A stretch of DNA of 64,000 nucleotides from NCBI GenBank assembly GCA_011032825.1, contig JAADJZ010000025.1:310001-374000 (forward strand), in the 5' to 3' direction. The DNA comes from Massariosphaeria phaeospora. Taxonomy: Eukaryota > Ascomycota > Dothideomycetes > Pleosporales. Of this stretch, positions 55,566 to 64,000 are shown in pieces. The first letter of the stretch is position 1. Every line of letters starts with the position of its first letter. A program made the position numbers and the translations under genes. The notes under the pieces are model-generated. The model ran no database searches and was not told where the DNA came from. It worked only from the letters and a program-made list of their open reading frames with translations.

Positions 55566-58451
55566 ATGGGACGCGGTCCTAAATTCTCTTTCCCCTTGCC
55601 AGGGCGCAAGTCGAAAGCCGACAAGACCCGAAACGACGCGACCTCGATGCCTTCGGTACCTTCTATACCGCAACGGTCGCCCCGCTACGACGAGTCTTCG
55701 TCGTACTCAAAGGCAGAGCGATTGCTGGGGACCGCGGGAATGCCCTTCCAATCGTCTGCGCGGCAATCGCCCGTTCCGCCGAGTCCTGGCTACATGACCA
55801 TAACCGTCTCCGAGGCCAGCTTTGGCTCAGATTACACGGACAAGGCAGAGACCGCAGTTGAAGATGGTGGCGGCCTCCACCCTCCAAAGCGACCCACCAT
55901 GTCAACCCGGCCCTCGTCCAATATTCTAGGCTCTTCGTACAATGCAGATGGTCGACGGGGATCTAACAGTAGTTCAATCAGCAAGCTTTTGTTACCACGC
56001 AACTCGAACTCGACCATGCGCTCCCACTACGATCCCCAAAGCTCACCTCTCTCCATCTCGCAGCAAACGTCCGAATCCGCGGTGCGGGACATGGCCCTAC
56101 GAAAGGGGAAGCCTCCAGTAACGAGTCCCTCCGAGGACGACATCCATGCCTCGAGTCCGCTATCGCCTCATCTAGCGGCCGAGATGAAAGCACAAAACCG
56201 CAAGAGCAAACCACCACGACTGGACCTCTCGAAGTTGTTCCCGAAGCCAAAAGCCAATGGATCGCAGCAAGATGCAGGTGCACTACTCTCGCCGAACAAA
56301 TTGGTAAATTCTCCTATAGCAATGTCAACTACCTCGGAATATTTTCCACGTCCAATGACACGCGAACCTACTCCTACTCCCAACGGCCAGGCAAAGTTAA
56401 CGAGGACCGCAATGCGGCAGCAGACATCTTCAATGCAGCCCCCAAAACCGGCGTCTCCAGTCCGGTTGTACGAGCGCGACATGTATGACAGCGCCAAGAT
56501 TCATGTCCGACGGCCTCCGCGTGGAATCAAGCATTGGTTTGATGGCTTTGATGAAGACAGCGATGAGATACCCGAGGAAGGCGAGACTAAGATACATGCA
56601 CCGAAGCCAGTGAATGCGAAAGGGTCATCGCTAGCTCCTACCCGACTTATTCATAATGCTGAAACGCCGCAAAAGTCATCGCGCTCCCACCAGCCAATTT
56701 CGGGGTCAAAGGGGCAGCAATATCCCCATACTGGTTCCCTCTTGCGCCAAAAGCTTAATTCGCCTAGCCAGATTTCTACACAAAGCCAGACTTCGCTCGT
56801 TTCTACCAAAACGAAGGAGTCTGCTTTTTCAAAGAGCAATCTACAGGACTCGAGTGTGCTATCCATGTCATCATCTGAAGATGAGGAGGAAGATGTTGCG
56901 CGTGCGCCGCGTAAACACATAATTCGCCACAGCATTGATATGAACGAAGACCATGGAGAAATCGTAATTGGCAAGGCACAGGCATTAGATATGCGGCCAT
57001 CATTGTCTGGGAGAAGGCCTTCGATAGGCAAGTTGAGCCTTATGTCTACCTCAACCAACGCCGCGACAATTGAGGTCATGTACACGCCGGAACCGTCTCA
57101 GCTACAATTTCCAAGAGGCCATGTAAGCAGAAGGTCCAGCCACCTGCGACAATCATCAATCATTCCCGAAGACGAGCAAGCTCGACCGAAGACATCTACC
57201 TCTCGTCCATTGTCCCCTTCGAATAGTGTACACAGCACACGGACATCAGCGAGCGAGCCTCGGCCTCGCACCGAGCAGCAACGGCTCATGGCTGTAACGG
57301 CGGAAGAAGAAGCCCTGCTGGAAATGATGCGTCGGAAGCGCGCAGCTATGGCCCAACAAAATTTCGTCGAGGGCTATCAGTCAGCGATCCAGCAGGACGT
57401 TAGACAACCAACACCACCACCAGATAACACCAAACCATATCGTACGTCGGCCTTCCTCACCACCGACACTCCCTCAGCCAGCCCCGCGAGGATCGTGACT
57501 ACTCCCGCAACACGGATGCCAAAACCCAGTTCAGCATCGCCCCTTCTATTCCCTCCTCCCCGAGGTCGCCCCGTTAAACCCACCCATGAACTACGTGTGG
57601 GAACAAGTGTGTTGCGTGACAGCTCTTCTTGCGACGCCATGTCAGACGACCAGGCCACTCCATCCAGCCATGCTAGTCTTGCGCACCACCTCGCTCCTCC
57701 GCCCGAATTCTCGCCGCTTGATCCATTTCCTCCCCCAACTCTTGTCGCCAGCGTTGCCTCACCAACGACGACAGATCTACCCTCGCCTCTTCCCTCTCCA
57801 ATAACGCCCGGCCTGCGCCACGGCGAAGCTGACGTGTCCGTTAAAGTCGCGGGCAGCGAGCGTTCGTGCAATAGTGACAACGACGAAGTTGCAGTCCTCG
57901 ATACGGGTGTGATCGAGCCCCCGACGGGCAGCGTGAAAAACGATGAATCGCGCTTCAGTGAGGTCAGCAGCCAGCGACCGCGCCGCCGCACAGCATCCAG
58001 CGGCGCTGAAGTCCCCTTCTCGGGGCTTGTGACTTTCGAGACCACCGAATCCCGCAATCTGGTCCTTGTGTCCGAAGCTCCGTCGCTCACGCCGAGTGTC
58101 ATTGGCGCGATGGCTCCTGGCCCACCGATGCTACCGAGGAAGAGCTCGCGCAGGACAAGCAGTCTAACGGTATCAACACCGAGCCCATTACCTCCACTAG
58201 CAGCTCGAAGCAAACACGGCAGTATCATATCCTCGCGCACTTCGTCGCCTGTCAGTGCACCATTTAGCCGCCGATCGAGCCGCGTCGTGAGCCGAGGCAG
58301 CAGCATCGTGAGCCGAGGCAGCAGCATCGCTAGCATCAAGAGAGACAGCGTTGCAGCAGGAAGTGTAAGCACGAGGTGCAGTGTCAGTGAAGATGTGCTT
58401 GCTGCTTGGGGAAACTTGGGCGGAGTGAGCCACTACGATTCCCGGTATTGA
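55566..58451 (+). CDS. Large disordered fungal protein, function unknown
   Basis: Single exon, 961 aa from the ATG at 55566 (MGRGPKFSFPLPGRKSKADK); an in-frame ATG at 55536 would add ten residues. The protein is Ser/Pro/Arg-rich and predicted disordered by eye along nearly its whole length, with many SP, RRxS and PxxP stretches that suit kinase and SH3 binding. Short conserved-looking islands are RPPRGIKHWFDGFDEDSDE near residue 315 and TAEEEALLEMMRRKRAAMAQ near 580, a charged helix I recall from many filamentous ascomycete proteins. Near the C-terminus SRGSSIV is repeated. A cortical or signalling scaffold is possible, but nothing in the sequence settles it. Confidence 0.78.
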   Translation: MGRGPKFSFPLPGRKSKADKTRNDATSMPSVPSIPQRSPRYDESSSYSKAERLLGTAGMPFQSSARQSPVPPSPGYMTITVSEASFGSDYTDKAETAVEDGGGLHPPKRPTMSTRPSSNILGSSYNADGRRGSNSSSISKLLLPRNSNSTMRSHYDPQSSPLSISQQTSESAVRDMALRKGKPPVTSPSEDDIHASSPLSPHLAAEMKAQNRKSKPPRLDLSKLFPKPKANGSQQDAGALLSPNKLVNSPIAMSTTSEYFPRPMTREPTPTPNGQAKLTRTAMRQQTSSMQPPKPASPVRLYERDMYDSAKIHVRRPPRGIKHWFDGFDEDSDEIPEEGETKIHAPKPVNAKGSSLAPTRLIHNAETPQKSSRSHQPISGSKGQQYPHTGSLLRQKLNSPSQISTQSQTSLVSTKTKESAFSKSNLQDSSVLSMSSSEDEEEDVARAPRKHIIRHSIDMNEDHGEIVIGKAQALDMRPSLSGRRPSIGKLSLMSTSTNAATIEVMYTPEPSQLQFPRGHVSRRSSHLRQSSIIPEDEQARPKTSTSRPLSPSNSVHSTRTSASEPRPRTEQQRLMAVTAEEEALLEMMRRKRAAMAQQNFVEGYQSAIQQDVRQPTPPPDNTKPYRTSAFLTTDTPSASPARIVTTPATRMPKPSSASPLLFPPPRGRPVKPTHELRVGTSVLRDSSSCDAMSDDQATPSSHASLAHHLAPPPEFSPLDPFPPPTLVASVASPTTTDLPSPLPSPITPGLRHGEADVSVKVAGSERSCNSDNDEVAVLDTGVIEPPTGSVKNDESRFSEVSSQRPRRRTASSGAEVPFSGLVTFETTESRNLVLVSEAPSLTPSVIGAMAPGPPMLPRKSSRRTSSLTVSTPSPLPPLAARSKHGSIISSRTSSPVSAPFSRRSSRVVSRGSSIVSRGSSIASIKRDSVAAGSVSTRCSVSEDVLAAWGNLGGVSHYDSRY

Positions 58452-59408
58452 AACCCCGTTGTTCTTTTGTGACTGTCGCACAATGTACTGTGGATGACGA
58501 TTTCGTTCAAAAACTTTGCATACATATATCTCCTACCTGTGTGGTGGAGGGACATCCGGCGTTAACAAAATGGCGTATTCACATTTCTTTTTTCCTAGTC
58601 ATCACAGTCACGAGTGGGCTTTCTCCAAGACTCTTTTCCGTATCATATCTTCTGTCTTCTTATTCTCTTTGCTTCTCTTCGCCTCGGTTTGATACCCCCT
58701 CCGATGTAGCGACGGCGTTGTTCCTTTGCACAGCCCAGCCACTAACCAATGTTCTTTTTCACTTTTATTCCTTTTGTTTTGTTTCAGAGTGGGGGACATG
58801 ACTTGACCTGGGAATCTGCGACGAATTTATTTGGTATGGGCAAGGCACATTGTATCCGATAATTGTTTATTGATATTTACTGGGTATGGGTTGAGCTGAG
58901 CTGGGATAGGACGGCTAGGGAGTGCTGGTGTTGGTATTGGGTTGGGCTGGAATGCGCTGGGCAGATGGCGTCGTGTGTATACTATAGCATAGCAGGTATG
59001 ATGTAGTAGGAAGAGAGACGTTGCCCGCGATGTGTTAATGTAATGGCTACTAGATATACATGTTTTGTAGCGCATAAACCGGATTGAAGAGATGCATTCT
59101 ATCATAGACGATGAATCGATGGACGCCAAAGCAATCAGTGTAGAGGGAGTAGGAAGAGCTGAGCAGCTCGGTAAGTCTCTGCGTTATGTATGGCCAGGAA
59201 AGGTGTAACCGGCTCGCCGTCAGAAGCTATAGGTACTCGGATAGGTTACGCGTCAACCAAGACGGGACCTTCGGATAGAACCATCAACTCCTCGCTCACT
59301 CCCACTTCTACATCCGTCCTTCACTCCGCGAGTCCACGAGTCCATCTCCGTCCACAGCTCTGTTTTCTTTGCATTACTTGGGACGTTGACAAGGGACAAG
59401 CTCATCCA
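58452..59408. other. 3' intergenic region, 1 kb
   Basis: Between the disordered-protein gene and the broken 2EXR-like gene. T-rich 3' tracts follow 58500. No gene is seen. Confidence 0.6.
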
Positions 59409-60919
59409 TCAGGACTCTTGCTGTATACTTGCCAGTTGCCTCATAACCTCCTGCGCTGGATCGTCAACCTTGAGATCACGGTCGTCTTCGTGATCGAACT
59501 CGCACCGCGTATAACTGTTACAGTGCTTGCGACATGAGCACGACACCGGTTCAGAATGCATGTCAGCGGAAAAAGCTTAAGGGTGCTCTCAAGCGCAGCA
59601 TCGTAATCGAAGCCGTTTGGTTCATTCCGATACGCTTGTCCGAGTATGCACTCCCAGTTTTCCTTTTCTCCTTTCTTGCATGCACCCCCAAGAGTGACTC
59701 TGGGTATCAGCCTGACGAACGGATACGCGAACGTCATGATGATATTCACCAAGGTCCGTTGACAACCCATGTATGCGGACCACCAGTATTCATTCGTCCA
59801 ATCACTGGGCATTCGAAACCAGATCTGAAGATCCACAAGAGTCGACAGACACGCGATACAATGCCCATCAGAGATCCCCGGTCGCTGCCAAGAGAGCGGC
59901 ATGACAACTATGAAGCCGAAGAAATCGCAGTAATCCACGCGAGAAAATTAAAGCCGCAGTTTGGTAAGCCGGTTGTAGGGAGGTATATTTCCGGCGTCGA
60001 GAACCATCTTAAACATGGGTGCCGTAACGAAGCACTTCCGAGGCGTTTCCCAGCCCAAATGCATGGCTTCGTTGTGAACCTGCTTACTGAGACACAGGAT
60101 CGCGGGATTCGGCCCTATAACACACTGCTGGCTGATATAGGACTGGTCGTGTTTCAATATATAGCGCCAAAGACGGGACTTCATAGGAAAACTAGTCGGC
60201 GAGCACCCCAAGCCCAAGGTCACGCGGGCGGTCTCGTCCAGGGAATGCTGATAAGAATCAGGATACACTGTACGGGCTATGGGGAGAGGGTAGAGTTCCT
60301 CTCCGAGCACATATTCGTAGATGACCAGACGCAATTCCGACGGGAGCTCCATGAAGCGGAACGTCAAGCCGTTGAGCGCCCACCACTTGCGCTGTGCTTC
60401 CGGACCTGGCAATCCTGTTGTCATCGTCCGGAAATACGGCATTGAGAGGAGCCACTCTCTCATTAACATCCACTTGTGATCGGCATTGACGAAGATCGCG
60501 TCTGCGGTCTGATCGGGCAGGGTCGAAGCACGGGAAGAGACGGAGACGCCGACCGTTGCCGGAAAATCGTTGAAGTCGTCGAGGAACGTGTACATCTTGA
60601 CGTCGTACTCTGGATGACTGTGCGAATCCACCGGCCATGTCGGACGCGCCTCATTAGTCGGAACAGCGCCGTAGTTCATGTCCGCGAACGACATGCTGTC
60701 TTTGCACAACTCGCGTATAGTCGACTTGATATGGCGAATTACCTCGTCGTTCTGCCGGGGTCCGGGCGCGAAGTTGTACCTGACTTCGGGCTCGAGCCCT
60801 TATAGAAGTTGTGGGGCCGGAGGTAGCAGCTGGAGGGTATAGTGACGAGTGAAGGCAGTGCCACTTCCCTCCCGGACTTCCTTTTCCAGGTCTTGGATAC
60901 GGACACTGAGTGTACTCAT
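59409..60919 (-). pseudogene. Broken 2EXR/F-box-like protein gene with two nonsense codons and a frameshift
   Basis: The reading starts at an ATG at 60919 (MSTLSVRIQDLEKEVREGSG). It meets TAA at 60800-60802, continues in the same frame (GLEPEVRYNFAPGPRQNDEV) through the 2EXR-like core FRFMELPSELRLVIYEYVLG to TAA at 59948-59950, then continues again in the same frame (FSRVDYCDFFGF). Near 59575 the coherent reading moves to another frame, giving a Cys/charged tail (CEFDHEDDRDLKVDDPAQEV) and a stop at 59409. The continuation across each break shows one gene of about 500 codons. Both stops could come from CAA by one C-to-T change. Sequencing error is unlikely to explain three breaks, but introns near 60800 cannot be fully excluded. 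Confidence 0.65.
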
Positions 60920-61310
60920 TGTGGCGGGAGTAGTTACAGAAAAAAAATACCAGTCAACAATCTGGTTGAATCGCTCGCCGGAGGGTATCGAAAGTTTGAA
61001 GGTCGAGGTTTTATATTACTGGGTTGATTGTTCAAACTCACCTGCAAAATCCTTGGAAAGGGTCTCGGCTTCCAATCAACATCACGTCGCAGGGAGGCTG
61101 ATTAGCTAGAACCAATCAGTGCAACATTTCCAGGACTCGATATAGATTCATGAGATACGAATCAACAGGAACGAAAGTTGCAGACTAAGCCTACTGATCC
61201 AGGAAGATAACGGCTAGTGGTATGTTGGCAACAAACAAGCAGAAATTCATCCGTATTCCATGGCATTAGCTAGCAACAACACTAATCGTAGCAGACGCTC
61301 GACTCTCTGC
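60920..61310. other. Intergenic region, 391 bp
   Basis: Upstream of the broken gene and downstream of the copper transporter gene. Nothing recognised. Confidence 0.5.
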
Positions 61311-61893
61311 CTAATGCGCTACAGACCGAGTCATAAAGCGCCCAAACGCCATGCTCCCCACGAATATTCCTGCAAGAACGGACAGGAAATAGCCCACATT
61401 CATGGTCATTACGGCAATCATTCTGTAGCACAGTCAGTAACAAAGAAATAATGCACACGAGCCACACTCACAGCAAGTAACTGACAGCCCCGACAAGCAC
61501 ATCCATAGCCCCCAACATGGCGGCCTCGTTTGCTCGCCATGGTCGGCGCGCGCGCTTGGCTTCGCCAGTGTATAAAGGCATCTGGTCGTCCCCGCGGCCC
61601 CGCTTGATCGAGGCCATGAGCTCGTCGATGTTGAAGCGGATGGCCAGCAGAGCGCGGAAGATGGCGGCAAAGACGATCAAGAATATGCAAGTTCCAGCGT
61701 ACTGGCCTGTCGAGGTTGGCGTCCATGTCATGGTAAAGAGCGGGGTTGTAGTCGAAGTGAAGAACGTCATGGTCGTCATGGTCGTCATGGTCATGGCCAT
61801 GTCCGTCGAGCCAGATGTGGCACCGCCTGTGGGCATGGGCATGTCTGTCATGGTGCTCGTTGCGACCATTGACTCCATGGACATAGACTCCAT
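61311..61893 (-). CDS. Ctr-family high-affinity copper transporter
   Basis: Model on the minus strand: exons 61472-61893 and 61311-61422, giving 177 aa. The 49-bp intron (GTGAGT...TACAG) joins AVSYLL to MIAVMTMNVGYFL. The N-terminal 45 residues are Met-rich (MESMSMESMVATSTMTDMPM), the extracellular Cu(I)-binding Mets motifs. Three membrane segments follow: about 62-85 (CIFLIVFAAIFRALLAIRF), about 123-148 with the MxxxM selectivity motif (MIAVM), and about 150-170 with a GxxxG-type packing motif (GIFVG). Ctr proteins are homotrimers that import Cu(I) at the plasma or vacuolar membrane. The gene diverges from a metalloreductase that would provide the reduced copper. Confidence 0.92.
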
Positions 61894-62513
61894 CGCGGAA
61901 AGAGTTTTGAGAAATGGATGAGTGATGCAGAAGATACTCCAAGAGGAAGAAGCGGAGAGTCGTAGTAGCGGTAGCTAGAGCTATACAGTTCTGCATGCCG
62001 AGATATGAGAGCGCGTCTATGGCCCCCAATGTCCACTTACCCATTCTCCGGGACCCATACACCATGCACGCCACGACACTCGCTACCCACCCCTGGACTT
62101 CTTTAGGTTGCCAAAATCGGAAGCCACACAACTAACTAGTGATCAACATGGATAGTGATTGGCGAGCACTACCCAGGCTAGACCCTTCACCTTAGAGGAG
62201 TTGTGGTGTGTGCGTCAAAACTTGCTCAAACACGCTCAAAAGATAAGCACCGATCGCCATCTCGAGATGCTTGCGAATCTTGTGATGCAGCATTCGAGGC
62301 TTGAACCAGCCGCTTGAAGCTTAATTTCTGACCATGTCTGCGGGTAGCCGGTACCGATCGTACGAGATCCTCAAAGCGGTTGAAGGGGAAGCTTGAGTAA
62401 GCCGCAGCGTGGGTCCTGGAAGCTCGTTTCTTTTTGAAAGCCTCGTCCATTGCCCAAACCTCCATCTCAAATCTGCGAGTCTCATCCAGTCTCGTCCGTC
62501 AAAGGCAGCCAAC
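61894..62513. promoter_or_regulatory. Bidirectional promoter of the copper transporter/metalloreductase pair
   Basis: This 620-bp region separates the two divergent start codons. CTTGCTCA at 62221-62228 and ACGCTCAA at 62232-62239 resemble the Mac1 copper-response core TTTGCTC, with one or two mismatches. AGATAAGC at 62241-62248 is a GATA-factor-type site. The similarity to known sites is seen; the function is inferred. Confidence 0.4.
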
Positions 62514-64000
62514 ATGGACATGAATATGGCATGGCTGACTGCTCCGTTGGCACTACACGGCAGTCGAGATTTCGAGTGTAGCGATTTCACACCCGAACAA
62601 TGCGACTACTACAAAAACCGCTGGCACTTTTGGTATATGCGAATCAGTCAAACGATAATGAGTTGCACGTTGTACTGACATGTTTCGCCAGGTACATCGC
62701 CGACTACGTCTTTGCGCTACCCACGATTGCGTTCTTCATGTCTACCATTGTCATCTTCATACTTGGCCACTTGCTTTCATCCCATGTCCTTGGCTATCGG
62801 CGCTTTCGAGGCCCTGCTATGTGGCAGAGACTCATTGCCATGGTTCGCTACCTGTCGTACCGCGGGTTCCATGTGAAAGCGCTTCGCTGGAACTCAGCTC
62901 CGGTGGGCGTTTTGCTACTTGGGCTCGCGGGGACCGTGTTTTTCTTCTGTAAGTTGCTAAGAAGACACACTCTTCGATCTCATGTGCGGGGATAATGTGT
63001 AGGCTCTGTACATTGCTATTAGCTAGCGGAGAGGGCCATTTGGAGCTCAACTCAAGCTCCTGCTATAAGTCATAAGTCTGCTGGGCCCACTCTTGTTTCA
63101 GCTTCCAGACGCTGTCTTCTGTACCTTGCTAACGCACTTGCAAGGCATGGACTTAGCCCCACAGCCCTACTACTGGCCGGACATCATGTATGGTGGATCC
63201 CCGCCCCTTGCGACTAGATCAGGATGGATGGCTCTGGCATGCATGCCCTTTGTCTTGTAAGTACTACCCGACCGCGGCTCCTGAGGCGTACTAACGCATG
63301 CTGTGAAGCGCAACCGCAAGCAAGACAAATTGGATTACCTTGCTTACCGGCATATCGCACGAAAGACTCCAGGTCTTCCACCGATGGAGCTCCTACGCAT
63401 TCTTCGTTCTCGCGCTTCTACACACGTTCCCCTTCATTGTGTACCACGTTCGCTGGCACGACATGGAAGAGCATTTCTCTTCGAGTTTGATCTTTTACTG
63501 GACCGGCATTGTCGCTCTGATATTCCAGGCTTGGCTTACCTTTATGTCGCATAGTACAATCCGGTCGGTCATGACGCTGCATGCTAGAGCTGAAGAGAGT
63601 TAACCATATACGCAGATCTCTTCTTGGCTACGAATTTTTCAAGGCCACCCATTATATAGCTGTTGTTGTTTTCATGATAACCTTCTTCTGGCACTGCGAT
63701 TATACCCTCACTTCCTGGTAGAAACGCCACCAACCAGAGACTGTAACCTAGACTGACTCTTCCGTAGGGACTACTTTATTGCCACCGCGGCCGTATACGT
63801 CCCGTGCTTCGCCTACCCCTGGCTCCGGACCATCTTCGAGTACGGCTTCGTCCAGAAAGCCCAAATCAGTGTTGAAGACAACGGTTTCACGCGCATCGTG
63901 CTCCCCGCCAAATTCAACTGGAAACCAGGACAGCACTGCTTCCTCCGCTTCACCGGCTTCGGTATCCTACCAGCCCTCTCGTCGCATCCGTTCACCATCT
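62514..64000 (+). CDS. Ferric/cupric reductase transmembrane component, partial at the window end
   Basis: Model: exons 62514-62632, 62692-62948, 63145-63256, 63309-63563, 63616-63717 and 63768 to beyond 64000, giving the first 359 residues. All five introns have plausible donors and phases; several have CTAAC branch sites. The start is MDMNMAWLTAPLALHGSRDF. Several membrane helices surround the ferric-reductase core: ATRSGWMALACMPFV, ISHERLQVFHRWSSYAFFV and ATHYIAVVVFMITFFWHCD, whose paired His residues should bind two haems. The FAD-binding region begins with FNWKPGQHCFLRF and SSHPFTI at the window edge. The enzyme moves electrons from cytosolic NADPH through FAD and haem to Fe(III) or Cu(II) outside. 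The pairing with Ctr favours copper. Confidence 0.92.

Overview
The window is chromosomal DNA of a filamentous ascomycete (Pezizomycotina). A Dothideomycete is my inference from the gene set and from the 2EXR-type F-box-like genes, but the sequence does not prove it. The evidence for a fungus is dense genes on both strands, short introns (about 41-173 bp) with GTANGT-like donors and CTAAC/CTAAT branch sites just before the acceptor, and recognisable fungal orthologues: Cdc4, GINS Psf3, Blm10, Hop1, Gpi18, a cis-prenyltransferase, ribosomal protein eL8, Etp1/BRAP2, a Ctr copper transporter and a ferric/cupric reductase. I found no tRNA, rRNA, CRISPR or intact transposon. Gene models were spliced by hand, and the exon lists are in the entries.

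Layout. 1-3.5 kb is poor accessory DNA with an orphan exon-like fragment, a broken 2EXR-like gene and short tandem repeats. 3.5-19.2 kb holds a disordered conserved protein, a SET lysine methyltransferase, a GPI-anchored-type S10 carboxypeptidase, a GT25 glycosyltransferase, an intact 2EXR protein, a cis-prenyltransferase and a CPF-motif orphan. 19.5-32.8 kb is a housekeeping block: Psf3 diverging from Blm10, an ornithine cyclodeaminase-like protein, and eL8 diverging from Gpi18.

32.8-45.4 kb carries a Ser/Thr-rich secreted protein with an 81-bp tandem repeat, a formin-GBD/FH3 protein with no FH2 domain, Etp1/BRAP2 and an orphan gene with a duplicated N-terminal segment. 45.4-58.5 kb carries Cdc4, gene-poor DNA with a 13-bp minisatellite and relics, Hop1 with its PHD and winged-helix region, and a long disordered protein. 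59.4-64 kb carries a second broken 2EXR-like gene and a divergent pair made of a Ctr copper transporter and a metalloreductase cut by the window end.

How the genes fit together. The clearest functional unit is the copper pair at the right end: the reductase would make Cu(I), which Ctr imports, and both share a 620-bp promoter. Glycosylation and wall genes recur (dolichol synthesis, Gpi18, GT25, a GPI-anchored-type peptidase and a Ser/Thr-rich wall-like protein) but are not clustered. I see no convincing novel multi-gene system. The observations most worth checking are the FH2-less GBD protein, the altered Blm10 C-terminus, an in-frame cryptic intron in hop1, the two decayed 2EXR genes with C-to-T-compatible stops, and a degenerate dispersed repeat in gene 3' flanks.
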